Shown piece after piece: positions 43,512 to 52,608 of a stretch of 64,000 bases of DNA. Both the position numbers and the translations under genes were made by a program. The stretch is from Spirometra erinaceieuropaei (Eukaryota > Platyhelminthes > Cestoda > Diphyllobothriidea > Diphyllobothriidae). The notes below the pieces were generated by a model, which saw only the letters and a program-made list of their open reading frames with translations, did no database searches and was not told the origin of the DNA. Each line of letters starts with the position of its first letter. Position 1 is the stretch's first letter. Location of the stretch: the NCBI GenBank assembly GCA_902702965.1, contig CACRXP010000225.1:193116-257115 (forward strand). Reading direction: 5' to 3'.

Positions 43512-44797
43512 AAAAGACGTACAAAGATGTGCTATCTCATGAAATGTCAACCGACATTCTGAAATGCTTTTTCACCCCGGCAAAATTACGTAAGCAGTAT
43601 TGTAATTTAGCTTGTGATGTCGCACAATTTCCACATGTTTCAGTCGCTTCAGGATATCGGCTTTCGAAGGAGCCCCCTATTGAATGGCTGTATCAGTTTA
43701 GTTCTGTAGAAAATGGCTACTACTTTAGTGTGGTCTTTCTCCACTGATTCTGGATGCTTTTATAAACTCAAATATGTTTTATGAACACATGCACAAAATT
43801 TTTTCCCTTTACTCATATGGTAGCGATTAAAATTTTTTCAAATTTTTAGGCTTAAAGAAAAAGTATTTTTCGGTTTTAAAAAAAATTCCAATTATGAGAT
43901 TTTTTAGGACCGTGGAATTTCTAATCTTGCAGCTTCGTATGAGCACATTTATTATGGCTGCCTATAAACTGGACAACGTGGTCAACATTCATTACAAAAT
44001 TTTATGAGCCCAATATATCCTCTTTATAACAGCATACAGAGATGCACGATTTTCTTTGGATGAAAGTATGAACCTTGCAGTGTAGAGACCCTGAATTTCA
44101 GCCAAACGGCTGGACGGATTTAAAATTATTCGGTAACTTGAAACATTTTAACGTTGAAAGATGTGCCCTCTTCAAGTTTAAAATCTATGGTTGCGAAAAT
44201 TCCTATTATAAAATTCAAAAGGCAATTTGGCGAGCATACGTCTGCTTTCGATAAATTCTCTTCAGGCCTGTACAGTTATATGGCTATTGAAGTAATGGAT
44301 TAAAAGATACAGTTACCATAGGTCAAAGCCACCTAGCCAGCCACCCGCATGTAATTACCTTCGCCGGGACCCACCTTCTCCCTGGCGCTGAGCGGAATTG
44401 TGGTGTTTCACTCTCCCCCTCCCACCCTCCCCTCCCCCCTCCAAACCCGAGGTACAGCTTAATTATCTATTTGCCCGTATCTTTTAGTTCATTACTTTAA
44501 TAGCCATATAAATGTACAGGCCTGAAGAGAATTTATAAAATTTATGTTTGTTTTCTACAAAATATATTTGAATTTGAAAGGGCATCAGAACTCGGTGGTT
44601 AAAACGCGAGCAACTTGGGTAGTCTTTTTTGCATAATAAAGCTCATGCCAGCGTTCGAAAGGAAGCCAATTCGAAAGTCGGCATACTGACGCGACTGGAA
44701 TAGCTTAACATAATGCTGAATGATGAATTTTATTACAACCCTACTCAAGTAATCATTTGGAATTCAAAACACACTTTCAGAATTTTAGGAAACGTCT
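43512..44797. mobile_element. Old fold-back MITE carrying a different, 280-bp MITE
   Basis: Left arm is AAGATGTGCTATCTCATGAA, GTCAACCGACATTCTGAAAT and TTCAGGATATCGGCTTTCGA. The centre is AACCTTGCAGTGTAGAGACC. After the 280-bp insertion at 44254-44533 the second arm follows: TTGTTTTCTACAAAATATAT, AAAGTCGGCATACTGACG, AATCATTTGGAATTCAAAAC and TTCAGAATTTTAGGAAACG. Its right end meets the Penelope tail. Confidence 0.75.
44254..44533. mobile_element. 280-bp MITE with 44-bp inverted ends
   Basis: The left end begins AATTCTCTTCAGGCCTGTAC and continues through CAGTTATATGGCTATTGAAG to TAATG. The right end is its reverse complement with two mismatches over 44 bases. TA occurs on both sides (44252-44253, 44534-44535), and because the palindrome extends over it the duplication length is not certain. 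The middle contains a C-rich tract (CTCTCCCCCTCCCACCCTCC) and no coding frame. Only one copy is present here. Confidence 0.88.
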
Positions 44798-44859
44798 GGA
44801 GTCGTTTACCGGTTCTGGTGCAGTTTCGAACAAAGCAAATACGTCGGCGAAACTGGGAG

Positions 44860-45240
44860 ATTACTCCGTACGCGAATTGCCGAGCTCGCAGCAGCAGTGA
44901 GGCGGGAGACGCTAGCTCTCAGGTGGCGGCACATTCGACGGCACCCGGCAATATTTTTAAATTAAAAGAGGCCGAAGTCCTCGCAAGGAGCGACAACCGC
45001 GTGAGTTGCGAGCTGCTCGAGTCATGGTTCTCAGGCCCGCAATCCATCAACAAGGGCAATGACCTCCCGGTACCATATTCCGTGCTAAGATTTTCCCTGG
45101 GCAGGGGAATCAGTCACGTGGGGAGGGCGCGGACGAACAATTATCCCAGTGACAGTGAGACACTTTGCCGAACAATCGTCACACCAGCATCCAGCACGGA
45201 TGACGAAGTCATGGTCATTAACGACTCGCACTCGGACTGA
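44860..45240 (+). pseudogene. Penelope-like element, C-terminal GIY-YIG-endonuclease tail
   Basis: Open frame ending at TGA 45238-45240. Readable blocks are GDASSQVAAHSTAPGNIFKL, EAEVLARSDNRVSCELLESW, FSGPQSINKGNDLPVPYSVL and a hydrophilic end, DEVMVINDSHSD. The SQVAAH .. ELLESWF .. SINK pattern is the segment following the GIY-YIG core in Penelope-like proteins of flatworms, including the conserved E of RELLE (here CELLE). The GIY-YIG core itself and the whole RT are missing, so this is a 5'-truncated insertion. The frame is open upstream to 44713 only because it runs through the right arm of the adjoining MITE, giving a chimeric reading frame. Family naming rests on recalled family pattern, not on a search. 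Confidence 0.75.
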
Positions 45241-45419
45241 CAAGCCACCACCGCATCAATTACGACCCCAGCGGTGATTGCGAGAGCTGTTAATTACACT
45301 GTCGCATATGGTCTCACGGCAGCCACGTGCTATAAGTACTGCACTCCTTGTGCCACCATTACCTTTATCTGCGGCTGCCTCAGATGATGAATTCGAGTGA
45401 GAATCCGAAAAGTCAGGTC

Positions 45420-45425
45420 AATAAA
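45420..45425 (+). terminator. Polyadenylation signal of Penelope tail
   Basis: AATAAA about 180 bases after the stop codon, within GTCAGGTCAATAAAATTCTT. It fits the end of the element's 3' UTR. Confidence 0.5.
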
Positions 45426-45724
45426 ATTCTTGTTCCAGTGATCGCATCTTCGTCATCTGAACTGCTACCTGGAACTCGCCCGTTCGCTTCTATCAGTAAA
45501 GGATAGAGAGACAGACAGTGGGAATCCTTCCCCAGCAGATTCCTCCCTATAATAAATGTGAATCGTCAGAATCTATCGAAACGTGCTGAGATTTATAGCT
45601 TGAAAGGTTTCCTACTGACGGGATCACTCACTTTTTCTCATGACTCAGGGAAAGCTTACAGGGATTCCTTCCTACTGTGGCCCTTACTTCCCTCGCATGC
45701 GTGTGAGACTTAAGTCGGCCTTAC
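45426..45724. other. Element 3' flank, no gene
   Basis: Begins with residual 3' UTR-like sequence (CATCTTCGTCATCTGAACTG). No feature is recognised after about 45500. Confidence 0.4.
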
Positions 45725-46010
45725 AGAAGCCTGATACATGAAGTGTGGACCAGGCCACGTGTGTCAAGCGTTGATGGACTGTTCAGCTTGCCGCCACAGT
45801 GTCCGCGCCAGTCTCCGGTCGCTTTGACATTGTCTGTCCACTGGATTAAGGTAGAAGAGGGAGGATAGAGTGGGGTAGACACTACGCAAGTCTGTCTCAG
45901 TACAAAATAATTCACGCACAAGTCACCGATGATGTACCTCCAACATTAGGCACTCGGTGGATGTCGTCGTCTGCGACGGTTGGACTGTCGTAGTCTAACT
46001 GGCGAATGCC
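45725..46010 (-). repeat. Repeat B, minus-strand copy
   Basis: Minus-strand landmarks are CGCAGACGACGACATCCACC, GGTGACTTGTGCGTGAATTA, GACTTGCGTAGTGTCTACCC, GGACAGACAATGTCAAAGCG and GCTGAACAGTCCATCAACGC. This copy has the ACAATGTCAA core variant. The open frame 45721-45921 is a by-product. Confidence 0.7.
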
Positions 46011-46559
46011 TGTTCATTAAGTAGGTCGTTAAGTCAGCCTAGCTAACCTAACGAATCCTATCAATGTGGATCTATAGGAAGACGGCTTTTACCGCTGAGT
46101 CCGCGCTATCGGTCAACTACTTCTGCCTTGTGTGTGAGTAGTATTCGGTTGGCGTGTCAGAACTGAGACGGACAAGAACATAGGGGCGACAGTAGCGGAG
46201 GAGCCGAATGGGGTCAGACTAACCACTGACGAGATGGGGGTTTTTGAGATATTTTGGCAATTTATCACCCGCCAGTCCGTTCCGGGGAGTGATTCAAATA
46301 TTTTAGGAAACAGACGTTGCTCATGATTTACTCAGTAATGGCAGATACTGGACTAAAACTAACAGGTCGGCCTGGTAGGTCCAATTTTGTTTGTGGCTTT
46401 TGGCATTTGGGGACATTAATAGGATCCTCTTCATCGATGCAACAATGTTTCGTCTGAACAGAATGTCCAGAGTATCTGATACCTTGAAATATCAATAACG
46501 TGCACCACCTTGTTACGAGTCGAAGGTGGATTAGTCAGGGGGTCAGGACTCACGCTGGT
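46011..46559. other. No gene recognised
   Basis: Mixed composition, with no open frame or repeat landmark noted. Confidence 0.4.
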
Positions 46560-46800
46560 ATGATAAAAGGACGCTAACCGATCGTGTTATGGAACTCACT
46601 CGTCTCGTCGTGCCTTACGGGCTCTCTCTCTCTCGAGCCCAACCAGTTGCCGCACAGCGCGCGTACTATAGGCAGAATGGCATTAACGCTGTGTGGCTGT
46701 TGGCTGGGATCTAGAGAGAGAGAGCCTGCAAGGCACAACGGGACGAGTGATTTCCAAAACACGATTTGTGAGCGCCTTTCTATCATTATACATTCCCGAT
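46560..46800. mobile_element. SINE tails in inverted pair (palindrome)
   Basis: 46560-46690 is a minus-strand SINE tail (GCACAACGAGAC-type end, CTCGAGCCC hairpin, GCAGAATGGCATTA on the plus strand). 46690-46800 is a plus-strand tail (GGCTGTTGGCTGGGATCTAG, AGCCTGCAAGGCACAACGGG, ACGAGTGATTTCC, ATTGTACATT-like end). The two halves are near-mirror images, so both strands carry similar open frames (46584-46805 and 46574-46831), neither a gene. Confidence 0.78.
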
Positions 46801-46985
46801 CATAACCGACAGAACGACGAGCCCGTGGCACAGGGGTTAGGGACGTTGGACTTCTAACCAGCAGGCCGCGGGATCAAGCCCCAGGTGTTGCATTCTTCGG
46901 GGTTGGGTATGACTGCCTGACGACGGCTAATAAGTCAGAAATGGCCATTCCAGGCTCCCTTGTCCATCTCGGCATGCCATTTACA
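46801..46985 (+). mobile_element. SINE head and core (tRNA-Arg type)
   Basis: Leader ATAACCGACAGAACGACGAG, A box TGGCACAGGGGTTAGG, anticodon arm GTTGGACTTCTAACCAGC, B box GCGGGATCAAGCCCC, core GGGTTGGGTATGACTGCCTG, then AATAAGTCAGAAATGGCCAT, ending CATGCCATTTACACTGATAT. It follows the preceding tail without a gap, giving another tail-to-head junction. Confidence 0.85.
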
Positions 46986-47400
46986 CTGATATAATAATAA
47001 TAATTGAACCATTTTATTCATCAAAATTTCACAATTTGGACTGCTATCAAAATAATTTAATTTGCCTTAATTTTGAAACAGTCCTGCCGCCAGCTTTTGT
47101 AATAACTGCATGTGAACCCATGTGGATTCAGTCGGTTGTGACAGCCTAAGATCATAACTATACTGTGCGCAAATACCTCAGGCAGGTCTTCAGTGGTCGA
47201 TAGAGTAGCTGAGAGAGGTCCGTGGTGTGGCCCTTGCAAGAAAAGATCCAAAATAAACGTAACAATCTTTGCAGGCTACCGTCGGAGAATGTAGTCCGCT
47301 GCGCCCCTTAAATCCCATTTGAGAAAGTGCTTTTTTGCAGACAGAACCATAAAGGTGAACCTCCGATGAGCAATTTACTGTGGCAATTGGATATTTCATA
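46986..47400 (-). repeat. Possible retroposed sequence with AATAAA and (ATT)n tail
   Basis: On the minus strand the segment ends GATGAATAAAATGGTTCAAT followed by an ATT triplet run (plus strand ATAATAATAATAATTG at 46991). Upstream the minus strand has short frames with no domain (47190-47399, 47057-47251). AATAAA followed by a simple triplet tail suggests the 3' end of a retroposon. Confidence 0.4.
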
Positions 47401-47554
47401 ATGTATTTAGATGCGTCGAGTAGTACTTTGGTTGGAAAAGGTACTGCCTACACGTTTGTTACTGATGGCAATAGATTTTATGAGGGCGCTACAATTAAGA
47501 TTGAGATCACTGACGTCTGAGGCGTCTCAAAGTTTGAAGGCTGAAACTAGGCTT

Positions 47555-47690
47555 GAGTTTCATTCATAGGAGAGTCCATCAGTGCTGTGTCGAAGGTCGA
47601 ACGGCGGATCTTCACTTGGGAGGCTTCACGCCCTATCCACTGTTTCCTGTGACTCATGGCTTATCCGTAGTCGTCGTAGAGATCTTTTAT
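47555..47690 (-). mobile_element. tRNA-like SINE, second family, copy 1
   Basis: Read on the minus strand: an A-box-like AGGAAACAGTGGATAGG (complement of 47632-47648), then CGCCGTTCGACCTTCG as B box (47591-47604), followed by ACACAGCACTGATGGACTC. The 45-base A-to-B distance fits a tRNA. It aligns in order with 49205-49325. Confidence 0.55.
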
Positions 47691-47766
47691 ATGCACCCCC
47701 CAGGGCATGTTACGCTCCCCCTTGTAATACGGGTGACCTTGCGCTAAGTTCCAGGAGAGGTACCTA

Positions 47767-48360
47767 CAGTGGGTGGGCTAACTCATGAAATGTCAAACGA
47801 CATCCCAAAATGCGTTTTTGTTTCGAAAAGATTAATTAAGTAGAGTTGTAAGACGTATGATAATTCAGTTACCTCAGGATGCGGGCTTTCAAAGGAACTT
47901 CTTTCCGGCCGCAGACAAAGACCATAATCAAAAAGAATGACTACTTAATTAGAATGCATTTTTATCATCAATTTTTGATGCCTTTAAAAATTTAATTAGA
48001 TTTCATGAAAAACACGCATAAAAATATTTATCCTCTTGCTCATTCCGTAGAAAATTACGTTTATTCCACTTTTCTACTCGTAGGAGGGCTATAATTCAGT
48101 TTTCAAAAAGTTTCCAAATTCCCGAATAATTTTGAACCCGACTTGCTGTTACACCTGCATTCAGGATTTCCAAATTACATGCTGCATATTTTCCACGTGC
48201 TAACAACCATATATTTCTCTAAGGTATTAAGAGGAGACTATGTTAGGTTTATAAAATATGACAGTGGATTTGAGCCATATTGTTAACCTTACAAGCCACA
48301 TTAGTAAATGCAGAGACATGACGTCTTGAGAACGGCCATCTCACGCCTTTTAACGCTTCT
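47767..48360. mobile_element. Fold-back MITE, right arm missing
   Basis: TA|CAGTGGGTGGGCTAACTCAT at 47767, then left arm, CAGGATTTCCAAATTACATG centre, AGAGGAGACTATGTTAGG and GTAAATGCAGAGACATGACG, ending abruptly near 48360 at TTTTAACGCTTCTACC. Confidence 0.82.
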
Positions 48361-48404
48361 ACCAACAACGTTCCTACAAATGGCAGGTGAACTTTCCACG
48401 CATT

Positions 48405-49146
48405 CTAAGGTGGTAACTCATGAAATGTTAACCGAAATTCTAAAATGTGTTTGCGATTCGAAAAGATTACCTAAGTAGGGCCGCAGTATTAATTACCGAG
48501 CGGCATAATTACAAGATATTTCAGTTACTTCGGGATGCCGGTTTTCGGATGAACACCCTTCATGCCGTCTGCACAAATTACGCTCTGCAAAGAACAATTA
48601 CTAAAGTAGCTTGAAGGTTTCTCTATGCCCTAGTAGATCCAAATATAGTTCCTAGCAGACATGCATAAAAATGCATTTTTTAATCATATGGTATAAAATC
48701 ATGTCTTTTTCAAATTTTATATTTAAACTGTTGTCCTAATCTTGAACCTAATCCTATCCTAAGCCTAACGATATTTAAAAGCCTCACAATTAGAAACTCT
48801 TTTAAAACTGAATTATACCCTTCCTTTAAGCATAAAATTTGAAAAAAGACGTAATTTTCTACCAAATGAATAAGTGAATTAATATAGTCATTCATGTTTC
48901 CTATGAAATATATATGAATATACTAGGACATCAAAAATCAATGGGAAAACTGCATGCTACTGTAGTAGTCATTTGTACAGAGTGTAGTTTTTGCAGGCGA
49001 CCGAGAAAAAGTTCGTTCGAAAGCTGGCATTCTGAAGTGACTGAATTATTATGGGATTATGCTGTGCGGTGATTAATCTTACAACCCTACTTAAGTAATA
49101 TTTTTTGAGTCCAAAACGCACTTCATAATCTCAGTTAACATCTACT
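48405..49146. mobile_element. Fold-back MITE with telomere-like interior
   Basis: Left arm is GTGGTAACTCATGAAATGTT, AACCGAAATTCTAAAATGTG and CGGGATGCCGGTTTTCGGAT. The centre is replaced by a short telomere-like tract (48725-48775). The second arm runs TAATTTTCTACCAAATGAAT, CATGCTACTGTAGTAGTCAT and AAAGCTGGCATTCTGAAGTG to AACATCTACTG|TA at 49146. Confidence 0.8.
48725..48775. repeat. Degenerate telomere-like tract (CCTAAN)n
   Basis: GTCCTAATCTTGAACCTAAT, CCTATCCTAAGCCTAACG: about seven units near CCTAAC/CCTAAT, the complement of the TTAGGG type. It occupies the place of the missing centre of the surrounding MITE. Confidence 0.55.
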
Positions 49147-49204
49147 GTAAACTAAACCCAAATGACTACTGGTCGGTGGATCAGAGTACTTCACCCCGTC
49201 ACCA

Positions 49205-49325
49205 TTACCACACGTGCGCTGTGTTTGAGATGCGCGCACACTAGAGTTCCTCAGTGCTGTGTCGGGAGCCGAACGTTGAGTCTCCGCATGCGCGGCCGGA
49301 AACATTACCCACTGTACCATGTGCC
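49205..49325 (-). mobile_element. tRNA-like SINE, second family, copy 2
   Basis: Minus-strand A box TGGTACAGTGGGTAATG (complement of 49303-49319) and B box ACGTTCGGCTCCCG (49263-49276), 45 bases apart as in a tRNA, with a stable CCGCGCATGCGG anticodon-arm region. The sequence following the B box, ACACAGCACTGAGGAACTC, is shared with 47581-47572 on the minus strand. It is flanked by the MITE end at 49146. Confidence 0.65.
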
Positions 49326-49929
49326 TAACGATTTATCAGTATTCCTATCCTTAATAAGGTCTGGAAATACACTGTTTCCGTGTCTTTTCACCTTTTTCCG
49401 CGTTCACCAACAAAGTTCTAGCGACTGATATGTGTGTGTGTCATTTATTGCCAGTTAGATCTGAATGACTATCTTATGTCTGGCCCCGTTTCGATATATA
49501 TGGCGCCACCAGGCATACCCACGTCAAGTGAATGTTACTGTCGTGCAAGGGACTGACAACTGGCGGGAGGCGTGTTAGAAGCCCTCCACTCTCGTCGTTT
49601 CATGTTAAAGCGATGCAGTTGTCCGTTTGGACATGGCTTATAGCCTGTTTGATAGACAGGGACGCGTCGTTGTGACCAGATAGCAGGCGTTGTTTACGAG
49701 AAGCGCTGGCGATACATGAGGCGAGATGCGAACCGGCTGTTAATGTCGATGTTGCTTTGTTTGACCGTAATGAATGGAAGGGGTATTCAACCATTTCTTA
49801 AAAGTGCTGTTTTTAAGACGATTCACCTGGTCCGAAATGTAAGCGCGAAAGTGGGAAAGAAGCCAAAGCTAAAACGGAAAAGGGCAACCTGATGTTTCAC
49901 TTTTAGGGTCTGGGTTAGTGTCATGCTAA
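49326..49929. other. No gene recognised
   Basis: Contains a GTGTGTGTG run at 49431 and a GGGTCTGGGTTAGTG telomere-like hint at 49907. The open frame 49600-49794 (-) has no domain. Confidence 0.4.
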
Positions 49930-49937
49930 AAATTGAG

Positions 49938-50366
49938 GGTAAGGATCGGGTGAAGGACCCCAAGCATCTGTGGTATACAAAGAATACCTACTATCCTTAT
50001 TTAGGTGGGTTTTAGTCCGACACGATTATTTCGGTCTGGTGTTTCATCGTAAAAGATTGGGTCGTCTGTTGTAGACGGTCTGGTGCATTCTTTACAATGA
50101 CCTCAGCCCAGAGAGTTGTGAAGCGATCGTCGTAGACATTTAATGTTTAATTTTTTAAAATTGTCCTGCTTAATTTCGGTTGATAAATGTCAATGCATTC
50201 AAACCTTTCCGCCCGAAAAATTAATTTACCAATTATCTATACTCACTTTGCCATTCCTCTATGCATACATAGGCCCCTCTCGTAAAACCCCTATTACCAC
50301 CTTTCCCGTAAGACAAGCACCTTTGGCTGGCCATGTGTCTTTGGGATCCTTCACCCGATCGTTGCC
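49938..50366 (+). mobile_element. GG-ended MITE with perfect 8-bp target duplication, copy 2 (429 bp)
   Basis: Both flanking 8-mers are AAATTGAG (49930-49937 and 50367-50374). Left end is GGTAAGGATCGGGTGAAGGA and continues CCCCAA. Right end is the complement of GGCAACGATCGGGTGAAGGA and continues TCCCAA, so 26-bp inverted ends have four mismatches. Interior resemblance to the other two copies is confined mainly to the right side (CTCGTAAAACCCCTATTACC). Non-coding. Confidence 0.92.
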
Positions 50367-50374
50367 AAATTGAG

Positions 50375-50650
50375 TTTAGGATTGGGGTTTGTGTTAAGTT
50401 TCAGCGTTCTGGTTAGAGTTAGGATTTGAGTTGTGGTTCAGTTTTACGTCTAGTGTTAAGGTTGGGGTTACGGTTAGGGTTTGGGTTTTGGTAAGGGTTA
50501 AGCTTAGGGTTAGGATTCAGGTCAGGGTTGAGGTTAGGCGTAGGGTTAGGGCTAGGGTTTCTGGTAGGCTTAGGGTTAGGTTTAGTGTTATTTATAGGGT
50601 TAGCGTTAGATTTATAATTACACCAAGGATTAGGTTTTCTTTTGAGGTTA
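50375..50650. repeat. Degenerate interstitial telomere-like tract (TTAGGG-type)
   Basis: More than 25 imperfect units close to GGTTAG/GGTTAGGG, including GGTTACGGTTAGGGTTTGGG, AAGCTTAGGGTTAGGATTCA and GTAGGGTTAGGGCTAGGG. The GT-rich strand is the plus strand. Valine/arginine-rich and asparagine/proline-rich open frames over this tract (50431-50898 +, 50419-50661 -) are products of the repeat. Confidence 0.88.
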
Positions 50651-52555
50651 CGGTCAGGCATTTCTGCTCCGCGTGTCCTGTCAGCCAGGTCTTTTGCGGG
50701 GATTCTAGGTTTCCTTCAATCCTGCAGCAGATCTTTCATGCATCAGGTTATCTTTTCCGTTTCAATCTCGGCTACTTTCCCCACTACCAATTTCTGTATC
50801 CCCCTTCGATTTACCATACTTTCAATGCCCACATTGCACTTCATTTGGTACCAGGACGGCGTAATCGACCCTTGCTCATTTCTCACCAACTTGAGTAGCA
50901 TTCTGAAAATTGGAATCAGTCTAACGTATGAATCATCGCTATATCTACCCCTTCCAATTCATCCAAAACAGTAAATATCTGGAGAGATTCCATTAACTTT
51001 GAGGGCTATTGAACGACGCAACAACAACCTTCTGTTTGGAAGTCTTCAGCATCCTGTACGTCACTTCTAATTATTCATTTCTTTAGCAAGACGTAGGATG
51101 GGGTTAATTGACGTGAGCAAGTTTACTCTAAAAGACTCCGACTTGGGATTGTTTGAGAAAAACACACTTACACCCCAGTAAATCTGTCAACAAAGTTATC
51201 CAATATGGGCTGATACGTTGACGTGAATTTGCTGTCTAGAGCTAATGGCTATACCTTTTAAAGTTGTACCCCAAGTTGGGAACGAAATTCGCCCCCCAAA
51301 ACTCGTCTGAACGGGTGACGATTTAATACATGCAATTCGTTGCTCTTAGGGTAAAATTAGGGTCTTGATCGGTGGATAGGTTTCATAGCATGGGTCTCCG
51401 GATAGGTCATGCATGTGAACCGAAAGTAAATGAGGGAATAAGTCCCTCGGCATGATTGCCGAAATGTTTTTTTGAGAGAGGTCGAAATTAAAACGCGGAG
51501 CTATTTTTTTGCGTCTCAGATATGAAGCCACTATTCTGGTTGCAAACTGCTGACTGTCGATGGCAGCGGACTGCGTTCTAAGAAGCCATGAAGGGGTGAA
51601 AGGATTTTCGAATATTTCCTGAAAGCATTGTTTTGTAGATATTGCTCACAAACTAAAGCTAGCTAACTAAAAGCCAGAATCAGTCTGACAGACAGATACT
51701 TGTGATGGATAACTTTTCCGACTGCAGTATGCGAAACTTTCCTCATACGGGTTAAAAAGACAGGTTGGGATCCATGTTCTCACTTGGGGCAAATCATTAC
51801 TAATCCAGTACAGTTAGATAGTGACGGGGTCAGCTATAAACACGCGGGTATTTGAAGAAATCGAGTTATGGTTGCCGCAAGTGAGAACGCATTCATTTCA
51901 GAAAAAGACATATAAACAGTAAATAAATGGGGAAAATTACCCACGACGTCGTTGCCAGAACATTTTTCCATGACAATTTGTCATAAAACATGGAATTGAT
52001 TCCTCGCGCCTCAGCTGTCGAGCCATTTGCCTTTCTCCAAACTAGTAACCCTTGAACACAGCGCCGACCTTATATTTCCTTACGGACTGGATCATGAGAA
52101 GTCGTGATACGCATACTGAAGCAGGAATATTGAAGACCAGAAGAGTTAAACTTCTGCTCTGTGACGAGTATTAGTTTCTTTGCGTTTTTTAATTTATGCT
52201 TCAGGAATCAACAGATACGGTTTACCGGTTTTTCTAAGCTTCGTTCTAAAGTTAAGTATGCTATGGGGTGCTTTTATGTGTGGGTCGTTTCGGGTTAACA
52301 TGAGGCCGTTGAAGAGTTGATGAGATTTATCTTCCACGATACCAAATACGCCAACTCATCGAGGAACGAAATAGGGATTCTGTACGAAAACAGCGTATTA
52401 GGTGATTTACCCTTCTCTTGTTTATTTAAAAAGTTAATGTCGTTTACTGATTCGAATACGTACCGGCGATTCTGCATCTTTCTTTTACTGTAGGCATTTG
52501 TGTAACAAAAGTTTTGCTAGTTTCTTAGGCAAGATCCTATTTCATAGCCGTACCT
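50651..52555. other. No gene recognised
   Basis: The open frame 50642-50974 starts in the telomere-like tract and has no domain. The rest is AT-rich without element landmarks. Confidence 0.4.
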
Positions 52556-52608
52556 TTTAGGGGTTAGGGTTATGGGTTAGAGGTTGGGCTTAGGGTAGGG
52601 TGAGGCTT
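52556..52608. repeat. Short telomere-like tract
   Basis: GGGGTTAGGGTTATGGGTTA, GAGGTTGGGCTTAGGGTAGG, GTGAGG: about eight imperfect TTAGGG units, same orientation as 50375-50650. Confidence 0.75.

Noticed and set aside
50419..50898. Arginine/valine-rich and asparagine/proline-rich proteins
   Set aside because: Translations of the degenerate telomere-like tract on the two strands.
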